Positions 45,057 to 54,394 of a stretch of DNA of 64,000 bases are shown piece by piece. Origin of the DNA: Isoetes taiwanensis (taxonomy: Eukaryota > Streptophyta > Lycopodiopsida > Isoetales > Isoetaceae); NCBI GenBank assembly GCA_021234155.1, contig JAJEKV010000259.1, positions 424,716-488,715 on the forward strand, read 5' to 3'. Position numbers and translations under genes: made by a program. How positions within the stretch are numbered: position 1 is the first letter of the stretch; each line of letters starts with the position of its first letter. Below the pieces are notes generated by a model that saw only the letters and a program-made list of their open reading frames with translations, did not search any database and was not told the DNA's origin.

Positions 45057-45080
45057 AACCCTAACCCTAACCCTAACCCT
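45057..45080. repeat. Four AACCCT hexamers (interstitial telomere-like)
   Basis: Exactly four tandem AACCCT units follow a T run just inside the CACTA-2 left repeats. The usual plant telomere unit is the heptamer CCCTAAA, so this is the hexamer form. It is too short to call telomeric and is also compatible with a promoter telobox cluster. Confidence 0.8.
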
Positions 45081-45157
45081 ACATCCACGTTATAAGTGGA
45101 TCCATCAGTAGCTGCTGTTATTCTTATTTTTTGAGTGTTCTTCCCTATCTTGCTATA

Positions 45158-45295
45158 ATGGTCCGGCAGTTGAAGACCACCTTCGCGCGATATGTTCCTT
45201 CTAGCAGTAATCCTCCTCCTCCAAGGGAAGACAACTCCAAAGAACCCCCCGCTTCTCGGCCGAGAACCCTCCCTTCACCATCGTGGCAAAGATGA
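45158..45295 (+). CDS. Short 5' open frame of CACTA-2
   Basis: ATG at 45,158 opens 45 codons (MVRQLKTTFARYVPSSSNP...), proline and serine rich, ending at TGA. After the stop, another frame continues protein-like (NIRAFHAGNGGRMAHRAKQK). It may be the first exon of a transposon gene. No domain recognised. Confidence 0.3.
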   Translation: MVRQLKTTFARYVPSSSNPPPPREDNSKEPPASRPRTLPSPSWQR

Positions 45296-45777
45296 GTGAA
45301 AAGGAGCTTCGATTGCACTAACATCCGGGCGTTCCATGCGGGGAACGGCGGTAGAATGGCTCACCGAGCCAAACAAAAAGAAAACGACATTAATGGTGCG
45401 GTATAATGATGCAAATGGTTGCATCAAACCATCCACGCCCTCGGGATGGACATAAGTAATGTATAAGCTTTTTTTATGAATGGAAACAATAAGTTTTTTA
45501 TCTATTTGTGTTGTCGTTGTATAAGCTTATTTTATGAATGGGAACAATCGGTATTTTTATTTATTTGTGTTATTTGTATTGTATGTTGTTTCGTTATGTT
45601 AAACAATCACGGTTGGTCGTTTAACGACGTTATGATCATTTGACGTCGTTAAACGGCGTCATGATCATCGACGTGGCATATGAGGGGCATCGACGGCGCA
45701 AAGGCGATGTGGCATGCCTAGGTGTCGGTCGGCGTCGGCTTGGCGTCGTTAAACGGCGTCACCACAGGCGTCGATAA

Positions 45778-47519
45778 ACGACGTCACATATGGCGGGGAA
45801 CCCGCCATTTCGGGTTATTTACTTGTTATTTTCACTTTCGTTTGTTTCGGATTTTTTGCGCCCGGGGGTCTTCATAAGGTAAGATCTACGCTTTAATCTT
45901 TGTGTTAGAGTTAAACACCTCCAAATGCTAATAGATTAGAAGATTGAATCTTGAAAGTATGTTAAAAACTTGAGGGATGCATGATCAAGGTAATCGGTGG
46001 GTTCCATCCCAGAATGGAGAAGACTAAATGTATCGGGTTTATGCACCTCGTAACGTAAGTTTCAATCTTCATAGATTACAAAAGATTTGAAAGGTTGCGT
46101 GAATATAAGGTAATCGGGTCGACTCCATTTCAAATGGAGAGGACTAGATGTATCGGGTTCGGGCACCCTTCAATCAAATGCTTTCTAAATATCATAAACG
46201 TTGTATGAATCAATCTTAAGAATAAACATTTGATAAAATCATGAAAAAAACATGGATATTTATAATTATTATATTATTACATGGTTTTTTATTAATATTT
46301 TTATTGTTTACTAGAAAAACAACATGGACCTAACGTCGGAAGGAATTTGAACGTAAAGTGAGGCAGAAAGCTTTGAGAAAGTTACATGGCGACTTGCGCA
46401 AGAATGTTACCCCAACAATTGCCACAAATAGTCCAATTAGACCCAAAGTGGACCTAGTCTTCCTAGAGGTTTGGGGTGGTGTGCATGAAATGAATGCGTA
46501 GATGTATGTACCATAAACATGTTTCGAATGATTAGTTAACTTTATATCTTGATGTTACTTTTTTTTTTTGCAGTTGTACTTGACAGAGTGGTTATATTGC
46601 AATTGTTCGATGTGCAAAGGACAAATAAAACGGATGAGAAAGATTTTATCTCCTGGCCACAGTCAACGACGTCACATATGGCGGGAACCCGGCCGCTCGG
46701 GTTATTTACTTGTTATTTTCACTCGTTTGTTTCGGATTTTTTTGCGCCCGTGGGTCTTCATAAGGTAAGATCTCTGCTTTAATCTTTGTGTTAGAGTTAA
46801 ACACCTCCAAATGCTAATAGATTAGAAGATTGAATCTTGAAAGTATGTTAAAAACTTGAGGGATGCATGATCAAGGTACTGGTCGGTTCCATCCCGAATG
46901 GAGAAGACTAAATGTATCGGGTTTATGCACCTCAGAACAGAAGTTTCAATCTTCATAGATTACAAAAGATTTGAAAGGTTGCGTGAATATAAGGTACTGG
47001 TCGACTCCATTTCAAATGGAGAGGACTAGATGTATCGGGTTCAGGCACCCTTCAATCAAATGCTTTCTAAATATCATAAAGCGTTGTATGAATCTGAATC
47101 TTAAGAATAAACATTTGATAAAATCATGAAAAAAACATGGATATTTATAATTATTATATTATTACATGGTTTTTTATTAATATTTTTATTGTTTACTAGA
47201 AAAACAACATGGACGAACGTCAGAAGGAATTTGAACGTAAAGTGAGACAGAAAGCTTTGAGAAAGTTACATGGCGACTTGCGCAAGAATGTTACCCCAAC
47301 AATTGCCACAAATAGTCCAATTAGACCCAGTGGACCTAGTCTTCCTAGAGGCTGGGGTGGTGTGCATGAAATGAATGCCGATGATGTATGTACCATAAAC
47401 ATGTTTGAATGATTAGTTAACTTTATATCTTGATGTTTTTTTTTTTGCGGTTGTACTTGATGAGTGGTTATATTGCAATTGTTCGATGTGCAAAGGACAA
47501 ATAAAACGGATGAGAAAGA
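45778..47519 (+). repeat. Tandem duplication of about 860 bp inside CACTA-2
   Basis: Copy A (45,778-46,643) and copy B (46,666-47,519) are nearly identical, separated by 22 bp. Both start ACGACGTCACATATGGCGG and end near AACGGATGAGAAAGA. They contain the 5' exon of the transposase gene and its intron. Copy A keeps the acceptor TTTTTTGCAG. Copy B has TTTTTTGCGG at the same place, losing the AG. Copy A shows small coding disruptions (for example ATGGACCTAACGTC against ATGGACGAACGTC). Confidence 0.9.
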
Positions 47520-47990
47520 CTGTCCTCGACCATGTTGAGAAATATGGTGAATGCCCGACAAATCCAGTGCTCTCGGACGCACATGTGGGGTATTCCAACG
47601 AGGTATAATACACGAATCTTATGAACGATAATCAACTACTCTCATGTACTTGAATCGATGTCTTAACTTAGTTTGCTTGTATTTTGTTAGGAAGAAATTG
47701 AGAATGAAGTGAGCTCGAAGCAGTATATAGATTTTGGGGTTATGTTGTCATTGGAAGTAGATGATGTTGATACTATGAATGCGTTCATAGAAAACCCTAC
47801 AAAAAGAAAGCCATCAACTTCCTCAAAGAGTATCCCATTACGTGATAGAACTCGTCGTGCAATGGCCGTTGCCAAGATTGGAGGGAATGACAATGTTCAT
47901 CAAAATTGGAATGTACTAGATCATGTCGAAGAAAATAATCTTCCACCTTCACTAGTCCATTTGGTCCAGCCCTTACGAGGATAAAGATCG
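47209..47990 (+). pseudogene. Transpos_assoc-like N-terminal part of the CACTA-2 transposase
   Basis: ATG at 47,209 begins MDERQKEFERKVRQKALRKL. After the intron the text reads LDEWLYCNCSMCKGQ and then LDHVEKYGECP (about 47,455-47,560), which has the two-Cys pattern of the transposase-associated domain in plant CACTA TNPD proteins. An exon from 47,691 encodes EEIENEVSSKQYIDFG onward and stays open to about 47,984. The intron acceptor is GCGG instead of GCAG in this copy. The gene then needs a frame change to continue into the SET segment. Confidence 0.6.
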
Positions 47991-48084
47991 TAAGAAATTC
48001 AATGCATGGCCTAGAGGCAAGCCAATTATTTATGGGGGGAGCAATTTACATATTGGGGTAGGCGTTACATGATTAAAAATAGTC

Positions 48085-48519
48085 GGGTCCCCGGTTGGCC
48101 TGGGATTATATATTATGACTAGTGTGAAAGTCAAAGATGGTACGACTGTTCCTTTAATGCCATATGTAGGTCCTGAATATAACTCAGACACTTGGCATAA
48201 ATTGAGTAAGCATCAGTGGCGCATGCTCATCTATGGCCTAAATTCAAATGCACGAACAATATCCAAGCCCAGTGACTACGCAAGCTTCACATATATTGAT
48301 GGTCGTCCTCAGTTGCATGGAAACCTTGCTGCTTTTATTAATAGCTCTATCGAGAATCCTCGAAGCTACCAATTGTGAATTTGTCGAGGCAAACAAAGAC
48401 CAAGAAGATTTTTTAGCCGTAAAATTGACGGGAGATATATCATGGTTTATGCTATAAAAACTTTGTGTATTGGTGATGAATTGTTCATTGAATATGAATA
48501 CGGTAGACCAATACCGGAG
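48085..48519 (+). pseudogene. SET-domain segment within the CACTA-2 transposase locus
   Basis: SET domains are protein-lysine methyltransferases. Ordered SET landmarks are visible. The start is YMIKNSRVPGWPG, continuing as GLGLYIMTSVKVKDGT in the next frame. Then come MPYVGPEY (the YxG element), IDGRPQLHGNLAAFINSS (compare GNIARFINHS), NCEFVEANK, and GDELFIEYEYGRP (the E-L-x-x-x-Y motif). Small frameshifts lie near 48,095, 48,370 and 48,445. GAG/GTCCTT at 48,519-48,520 could be a donor joining to GTGCAG/GGT at 48,785-48,786 (266-bp intron). That would put SET in one transcript with the transposase. The AdoMet-binding Asn-His is Asn-Ser here. Fusion is inferred; a separate captured gene is possible. 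Confidence 0.65.
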
Positions 48520-48785
48520 GTCCTTTGATGATGTACTCAAATTACTCATATAATTTTTGTCGGAATGCACCATTTTTCTTCTTCTTCTTCGAATTCTTCT
48601 TCTTCTTCTCTTGGAATGAGATTGCACATATTGAAGATAAATGTGTATTATATCTTCAATATATGCTTTGATTATGACATAAAATTTTATATTTAGATTC
48701 GTTATTAAATGCTTAAAATTTAACAAACACGGGCTCTCAATGTATGTATCAATCACGCATATATTTCGTTTAATCTGACGTGCAG

Positions 48786-51460
48786 GGTAGGCAAGTGGAT
48801 ATAAGACCACATCCAAGCGTACTGAATTGGCGACATCAAAAGTCATTGCGGATAGCAGAATTAGAATACATTGAGCAGTATGGTACAAACATGGGCACAA
48901 CGCATAATGAAGAGTACAATGATGAAGATGAACAGGAATACGATGATGAAGATGATGACAATGCCCCTATGGACGACTTCATGGAAGTTGAAGAACCCAT
49001 AGCCGACATGTTAGATGCATTTGGCCCAATCTTCGACAACGACCTAGATGACGATATAAATACTCCTAACGATGGTCATGAAGATCACGTTTTATTGGAG
49101 GAGGCGCATAAAGCATTATATCCAGGTGCAAGCATATCTAGATTGACGACATCTTTATTGATATTAAACCTTCAAGCCAAATTCAAATGGAGCAATGCCA
49201 GTGTTACGGCTTTGTTAGAGTAAGTACAATTGCAATCACTTGACTTATTGAATTTGTAGTTGAATGTATACGTAAAGGTCTGCTTTTTATCTGAGGTTAT
49301 TGCAAGAGAAAATACTCCCACAAGGGAACACTATGCCCAAAAGTCGACCGAAAAAAAAATATATTGGCGCCTTTGGTTTAGGCTACCATAAGATTCACGC
49401 TTGTCCAAATGATTGCATGGTATATTATCAGGATGACATCTACAAGAACACGTAAACATGCCCTAAATGTGGTGCCTCTAGGTACAATGCAGATGCCAAG
49501 GGAAAGACCGGCCCCGATGAAGGTGGTTCGCTACTTTCCATTGATCCCTCGTGATAAGGCTATTGTTTGATGTGAATCTCTAGCTTAGCTCATGGGTTGG
49601 TGTGCCGCTAATGCGTCGAAAGTGACAATGTACTCCGCGTGGTTAGTGACCGCAAGCAATGGAAGCATATTGATGAAACATGGCGGAATTTGGAAGAGAG
49701 CCACGAAATCTCGTGATTAGGGTTGGCAACGGATGGTGTTAATCCTTATGGACGCCAATCACCAAGCGTGGTCAACTTGGCCGATAGTGTTGATCAACTA
49801 TAATTTACCACCGTGGTTACTCATGAAGACTAGCCATTTAATGGTAGTACTATTAGTTCCAGGACCGAAGAAGCCGGAAAGTCTAGATCCATATCCGAAA
49901 ATAGTTATTGATGAGCTTTTGACATTGTGGAGTGAAGGTATTGAAGTTTACGATGTCTCAAGAGAACTTCGTCTTTGAAGCGAAGATTTACCTTGAGAGC
50001 AATCTTAATGTGGACAACGGCGATTGGCCTGGTTTGTATGAACTCTCGGACTCCAAGTGTGCGGATATGCGGCATGTCACTTGTGTGGGTTTGAACAGTT
50101 GAACTCGCCGGTCAACGGCATTGCACAAAAATGTCTATGCAAACTTCAAGAGATATCGCCAATGGAAAATCGACTTCGATCACGTAGGTCCAAGAGAAAA
50201 ACATTGCAACCGAAGAGCCTCCCAAAAGGTTGACAATGAGAGATTGGGGTAACATGTGGGATGCCATTTGAAGGAAATAAGGTTAAGGGAATGAAGTGGA
50301 AAGCATCCTTCTTCCTTCTACCCTATTGGAGAATTGAAGATCCATCATCTTCTTGATCCCATGCACATCTTTAAAAACGTTTGGCGTCTATTTGGAAGCA
50401 TGTCACCGGACGTAAGGACACAGATCAAAGACGAGAAGATCTACAAGAATTTGGATCAAAATCTAAAGCATGGTTAAATGTCGAAGAAGGAATAAGGCCA
50501 CAAGTGGATTGGATCGTGCCTAGAAAATGTATGAAACCCGTTCGGAAGCGATCAAGGCAATAAAGACTCAGAAGCGGGATATATGCATTCGTTGCGTAAT
50601 TGTTTCTCTAACGAAGGGGAGTTAACTGGGTTGAAATCTCATGATTGGCATAAGATGTTGCAGTTTGTTATGCCTATTGTTCTGAGGGGTCGTCTCGCCG
50701 ACGGTCCACTACATGCAATATGTCTCCTATCGAGTTTTTTCGAGGTTCGCATGCGGATTTAGAAAACACTCGATCTTTGAACTCTCACTTAACTTTTTTT
50801 CTTTCTTAAATCATATTTAGATGGATTACAAGGAAGGAGATACCGACAAATGAAATTGGACGGACATCGCGAACTAAGGTCGTTGAGGCATGTTGTATGC
50901 TAGAGAAAGAATTCCCAACAAGTTTTCTGGACATACAAACTCACTTACTAGTGCATTTAGTGGACGAAGTAGAGCTTGCAGGCACAACAAATCCTAGATG
51001 GATGTTTTTTATAGAACGCTTTCTGAAGGTCCTCAAGGACTTCGTACGTCAAGGCAAGGCCAGAGGGTTGCATGGCCGAGGGTTGGTTAGCACGAGAGTC
51101 ATTATTCTATGTCACCGAGTTCTTGGCCGATCTACACCCCAATGCTCCACGATTATGGACCGATGAAGACACTCCAACTATAGTTGGAGAAGTTCCGAAG
51201 GAAGACCACGAAGAAATTGTTCACACTAGAAGAACGAGGGCAAAAGTCAATAAGTTTCTCATCTACAACTCCACTCCCATGGAGAAATGGATAAAAAATA
51301 CGAGGAAGAAAAAAATAAAGAGAGATGAGGAGAGAAGACGCTATCGACAAAAGAATCGTAAACAACCACTTCGGATCATCTAGGGGTCCCGCCAAGTGAG
51401 ATAAACAATAAATGGCTGCTCGAACAACTAGAGATGGCAAAGGCAGCGTGGCGAACATGT
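48786..51460 (+). pseudogene. Transposase_21 (TNPD) of CACTA-2, frameshifted
   Basis: Catalytic transposase of the En/Spm superfamily. It opens with a highly acidic segment (48,900-49,080), then LYPGASISRLTTSLLILNL (about 49,117-49,173). Next are FGLGYHKIHACPNDCMVYY (about 49,373-49,430), CPKCGASRYN, STWPIVLINYNLPPWLLMKT (about 49,770-49,830) and LLVPGPKKPESLDPY with VIDELLTLWSEGIEVYD. Further on are HHLLDPMHIFKNVWRLFGS (about 50,340-50,395), FLDIQTHLLVHLVDEVELAG and WMFFIERFLKVLKDFVRQ (about 50,925-51,050). AEGWLARESLFYVTEF follows, then a Lys/Arg-rich end. These match known TNPD blocks in order. At least several frameshifts and stops occur, so no single open frame spans the domain. Confidence 0.85.
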
Positions 51461-52536
51461 TTCTAGCGAAGAATTTGCATATGCTAAAGGCGTGTCACTA
51501 TTTGTAAGTGCAACTTAATAGCATACAATTCACGAAGTTTCGTTCGTTATTTTGAACATTTGTTCCTTTACTTTGTAGTATAATTCATATGCATCAATAT
51601 GGTCTTACGGTGCTCACTTTTCGGCGACAAAGTGTGGATCATGGCAAACGCACTTATGATTGTGGTATATCAGCAAAGTTTAGTACGGTTTGCCGGTGGT
51701 AGTCTGAGACCCAAACCCAATCGAGGCAATGTTGGAATGGATTGGTACTATAAAGACTATCATGGAGGTTGATGTCGGTAGTGCATTCAAAACAATGTTG
51801 TTTGATGCTTAGAATGGTTTGATCTTGTGTGTCTTGGTGCTCATGCCACGATCATAAAGATCTGAGTGGCCTGTATTCACTAGATTCAACTCGTCGGTAT
51901 CGTGGTCAAGACACACTCGTGAGGGTTGAGCAATGTGAACAAGTATGTTTACTTGGATGCAATAAAATTTATATATGTCATTAACAAAGGAACTAATGTA
52001 ATAGAGGTTTTGTAGGTCACCTTCGTTTCGAGATCCTTTGCAAGATCGGTGGTGGTTCAGTAGTTCCATGTAAGGCTCGCTCCCGCGCATATTTGAAGGT
52101 GAAGAAGAGATGGCGGTCGAATAGGGAGGTTGGGGGTTGGGGGCAGACTATTGTCATGATAGAAGACTACCATCGATTGAACCTTCATTACTTTATTATG
52201 ATTATTATATTTTCTTCCCACATATGAATAAGAAAATACTTTGGCATGCGAATTTAGGCAACATTAGTATTGCAACTTGAAGTTATCATAGACATTTATG
52301 CCAAGTTAATTGGCATCCTAGTATAGACCTATGGCTTGCAAGCGCCGATCGGGGGCAGTTCTACATCTGATTGAGTACACGCTTTATGTTTAATTAATCA
52401 TAAAATGTGAAGATTCCCTTCAAAATGCAAGATTCATATACAAAAATCATATATGTATTCCCTTCAAAATACAAAATTCATATAAAAACCCATACACAAT
52501 TCAAATACACAAAACAAAGTGGATGCGATTGCACAT

Positions 52537-53054
52537 CTAGTGGTATATATCAGCATCCGATTGTGATCCACTCATGAGTTCGAAGGTGCTTTCGGCGGTG
52601 ATTTCCTCCACCCCGTCGGAACAAGCCTCGAGCATGGAATCAAGCCCTCCCGGCAGGTGTATCATTTCCCAAAAGGAATTCATGTATGCGAGCACTTCCC
52701 GCAAGATGCCCCGGGTTGGTGCGGTGCAACTTTTGAAAGTAGGGCTTCACAGAAATGTTTCCCTTCCCAAAGGCCCCTATCCTCTAGCATACGGGCCAAG
52801 CACAACGAGCTCACCATGCATTTCTTCAGACACTCGAGCGTGTATTGAGGGAAGGTTCGGCCTCCCGATGTCTGGCGAGGTCTTTCTTGCCCCCTATCAC
52901 GCTTGACTTTGTCATGGCTTGCTTGAACTCCGGCCTTTCTTGGGTTAGGGTTCGTCTCTAGCCACTCGTGACCGGTTCGGGTGCTCGGTGCTCCTGCCGC
53001 GGCCTCGGCCTCTGGTGCGGCATCAAGCGGGCATGCATCAGGAGAAGCGGCCAT
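52537..53054 (-). pseudogene. Minus-strand coding relic near the right end of CACTA-2
   Basis: From ATG at 53,054 the frame reads MAASPDACPLDAAPEAEAAA, then THEWLETNPNP-like text (H-E-W) and YTLECLKKCMVSSLCLARML. With one frame change it continues as TRGILREVLAYMNSFWEMIH and SMLEACSDGVEEITAESTFE to TAG at 52,537. It may be a transposon accessory gene, but I do not recognise the family and it lies opposite to the transposase. Confidence 0.35.
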
Positions 53055-53195
53055 GGCAGATGTAGGTGAGGAGCTCCGACGAAGGAGGAGGAGGAGGAAG
53101 CTGGAGGGCCTTGAGGAGCAGAGGGCGGAGGGCGGGCGGAGAAGCCGGAGGACTAATAGGGCAATATATGGCATCTCAAAGATACGAAAACAAAA

Positions 53196-53300
53196 CAAAT
53201 TTTCGTGACGACGTCGTTATATCCGAGAACGTCGTTATAGACGTCGTTAAACGACCTTTAAACGTCGTTAAACGACGTCTATACGTCTTAAAACGACGTC
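53196..53300. repeat. Right subterminal palindromes of CACTA-2
   Basis: ACGTCGTTAAACGACGT at 53,262-53,278, a half-degenerate copy at 53,241-53,255, and ACGTCGTTATA variants at 53,208-53,240. Same sequence family as the left end. Confidence 0.8.
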
Positions 53301-53436
53301 TCTGTTCTTTAAAAGTCATCGGCCGGCTTTCATTTTTCCCATTTCTTTTATGATTTGAGTATTGCGAACGATCCTCGGATCCTAGTTTTTCATTGCAGTT
53401 ATTGTGAGAGTTTTTTCTTTATTGCTTTTGGGATAC

Positions 53437-53972
53437 ATGGCCATGGAAGGTATGCTTCGACGCTTGAACCAGATTCAGGAGGAGATGAGGATTCAAGAGC
53501 AGAGAGATATGGAACCTGTCTTCACAAGTAAGGCTACACTCTGTAGTTTATACACTTTATTGTATTTTATCTATTTTCTAATCTATAGCTTGGTGTAGGA
53601 GCCGTCGAGGGCATGAGAAGGAAGGGAATCCTCCGTGAACCCCCTCCTCCACTCGAAGATGAGGACTATGAAACAACGATCCATCGGATGAAAGTGTTAA
53701 AGAAGTATGTGATTGGTGAGAAGGCACTGACCAAATTGCTAGGAACCAGTGAGCTGCCTAGCATGATGAGGGTGCTTCTTGAAAAGATGGTCAGGGTTTG
53801 GAAGCACCACAGGAAAAACAGCATTAACATGATACTAGCGTCGACATGTGCATGGCTGATGCCAGACATACTTGACATGGAGCTATGGTTCAAAGGGGAT
53901 GGACAAGTGGAGGACTTCACGATAGAAACTATAAGCCAAGCTCAGGAGGAGTATGCTGAATTGTTCAAGTGA
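53437..53972 (+). CDS. Small two-exon gene, 154 residues, function unknown
   Basis: Exon 1 is 53,437-53,527. A 71-bp intron runs from GTAAGG to GGTGTAG. Exon 2 is 53,599-53,972. The splice joins an Arg codon and leaves one frame of 154 codons plus a stop. The protein starts MAMEGMLRRLNQIQEEMRIQ (amphipathic helix or coiled coil). A Pro/Glu/Asp stretch (REPPPPLEDEDYE) follows, then a basic helical region and ALTKLLGTSELPSMMRVLLE, ending acidic. No known domain. It begins about 140 bp past the CACTA-2 right repeats, so it could be a transposon passenger, an internal gene if the true terminus lies further right, or a host gene. Confidence 0.55.
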
Positions 53973-54394
53973 TCTTTTGTTCAATAAACCTATGTTTTGT
54001 ACATTGTTATATTTTCTCTTGGGTACAATCTAGCATTGATACATATGCATGAACATGATCTGAAGGATTCTTGAAGATATTTTGCATTCTTACATTTGGA
54101 TATCGCCTTCTTGATTCGATTTGCCATTTGAACTGAGGTTTTCTCGCGACATTTCGACTTGGATTTGGTAGAACCGGCCCGAGATTATTTGTGGTTTGGA
54201 CTCTCCTCAGAGGCTCTTACAAATGGGACACTTCCATGTTCTAAATCTTTCAAATGCACATTCTTAGAAGTTTGTGATGGGCCCGGTCGGCTTGGATTTT
54301 TCTCCAACGTGATAGAAGCGACCACTAAATTTATGTTTCTTTGTGGCTTGAAGTCAAGCTGCATCTTCAAATCTTCCAAATCAGCTCGGTTGCC
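53973..54394. other. 3' flank and spacer before the satellite
   Basis: AT-rich 3' flank of the two-exon gene, with an ATAAACC stretch that could serve polyadenylation at about 53,982, then unremarkable sequence. Satellite similarity begins near 54,395-54,410. Confidence 0.4.

Larger units (their letters stand above)
44587..53310 (+). mobile_element. CACTA-2: En/Spm DNA transposon with TNPD transposase and SET domain
   Basis: The left terminus CACTACAAG is canonical (44,587-44,595). It is followed by GTCGTT/AACGAC palindrome-rich subterminal DNA. The right subterminal block (53,196-53,300) has the same palindromes, but no CTTGTAGTG end is found, so the right terminus is missing or mutated. 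In between, on the plus strand, lie a short 5' frame (45,158), a duplicated 5' block, the Transpos_assoc-like exon, a SET domain and Transposase_21 (TNPD). The many stops and frameshifts mean it is probably immobile on its own. Confidence 0.8.

Noticed and set aside
52137-52160. Run of GGGGTTGGGGG-like sequence as telomere or G-quadruplex site
   Set aside because: Too short and irregular; no repeat unit.
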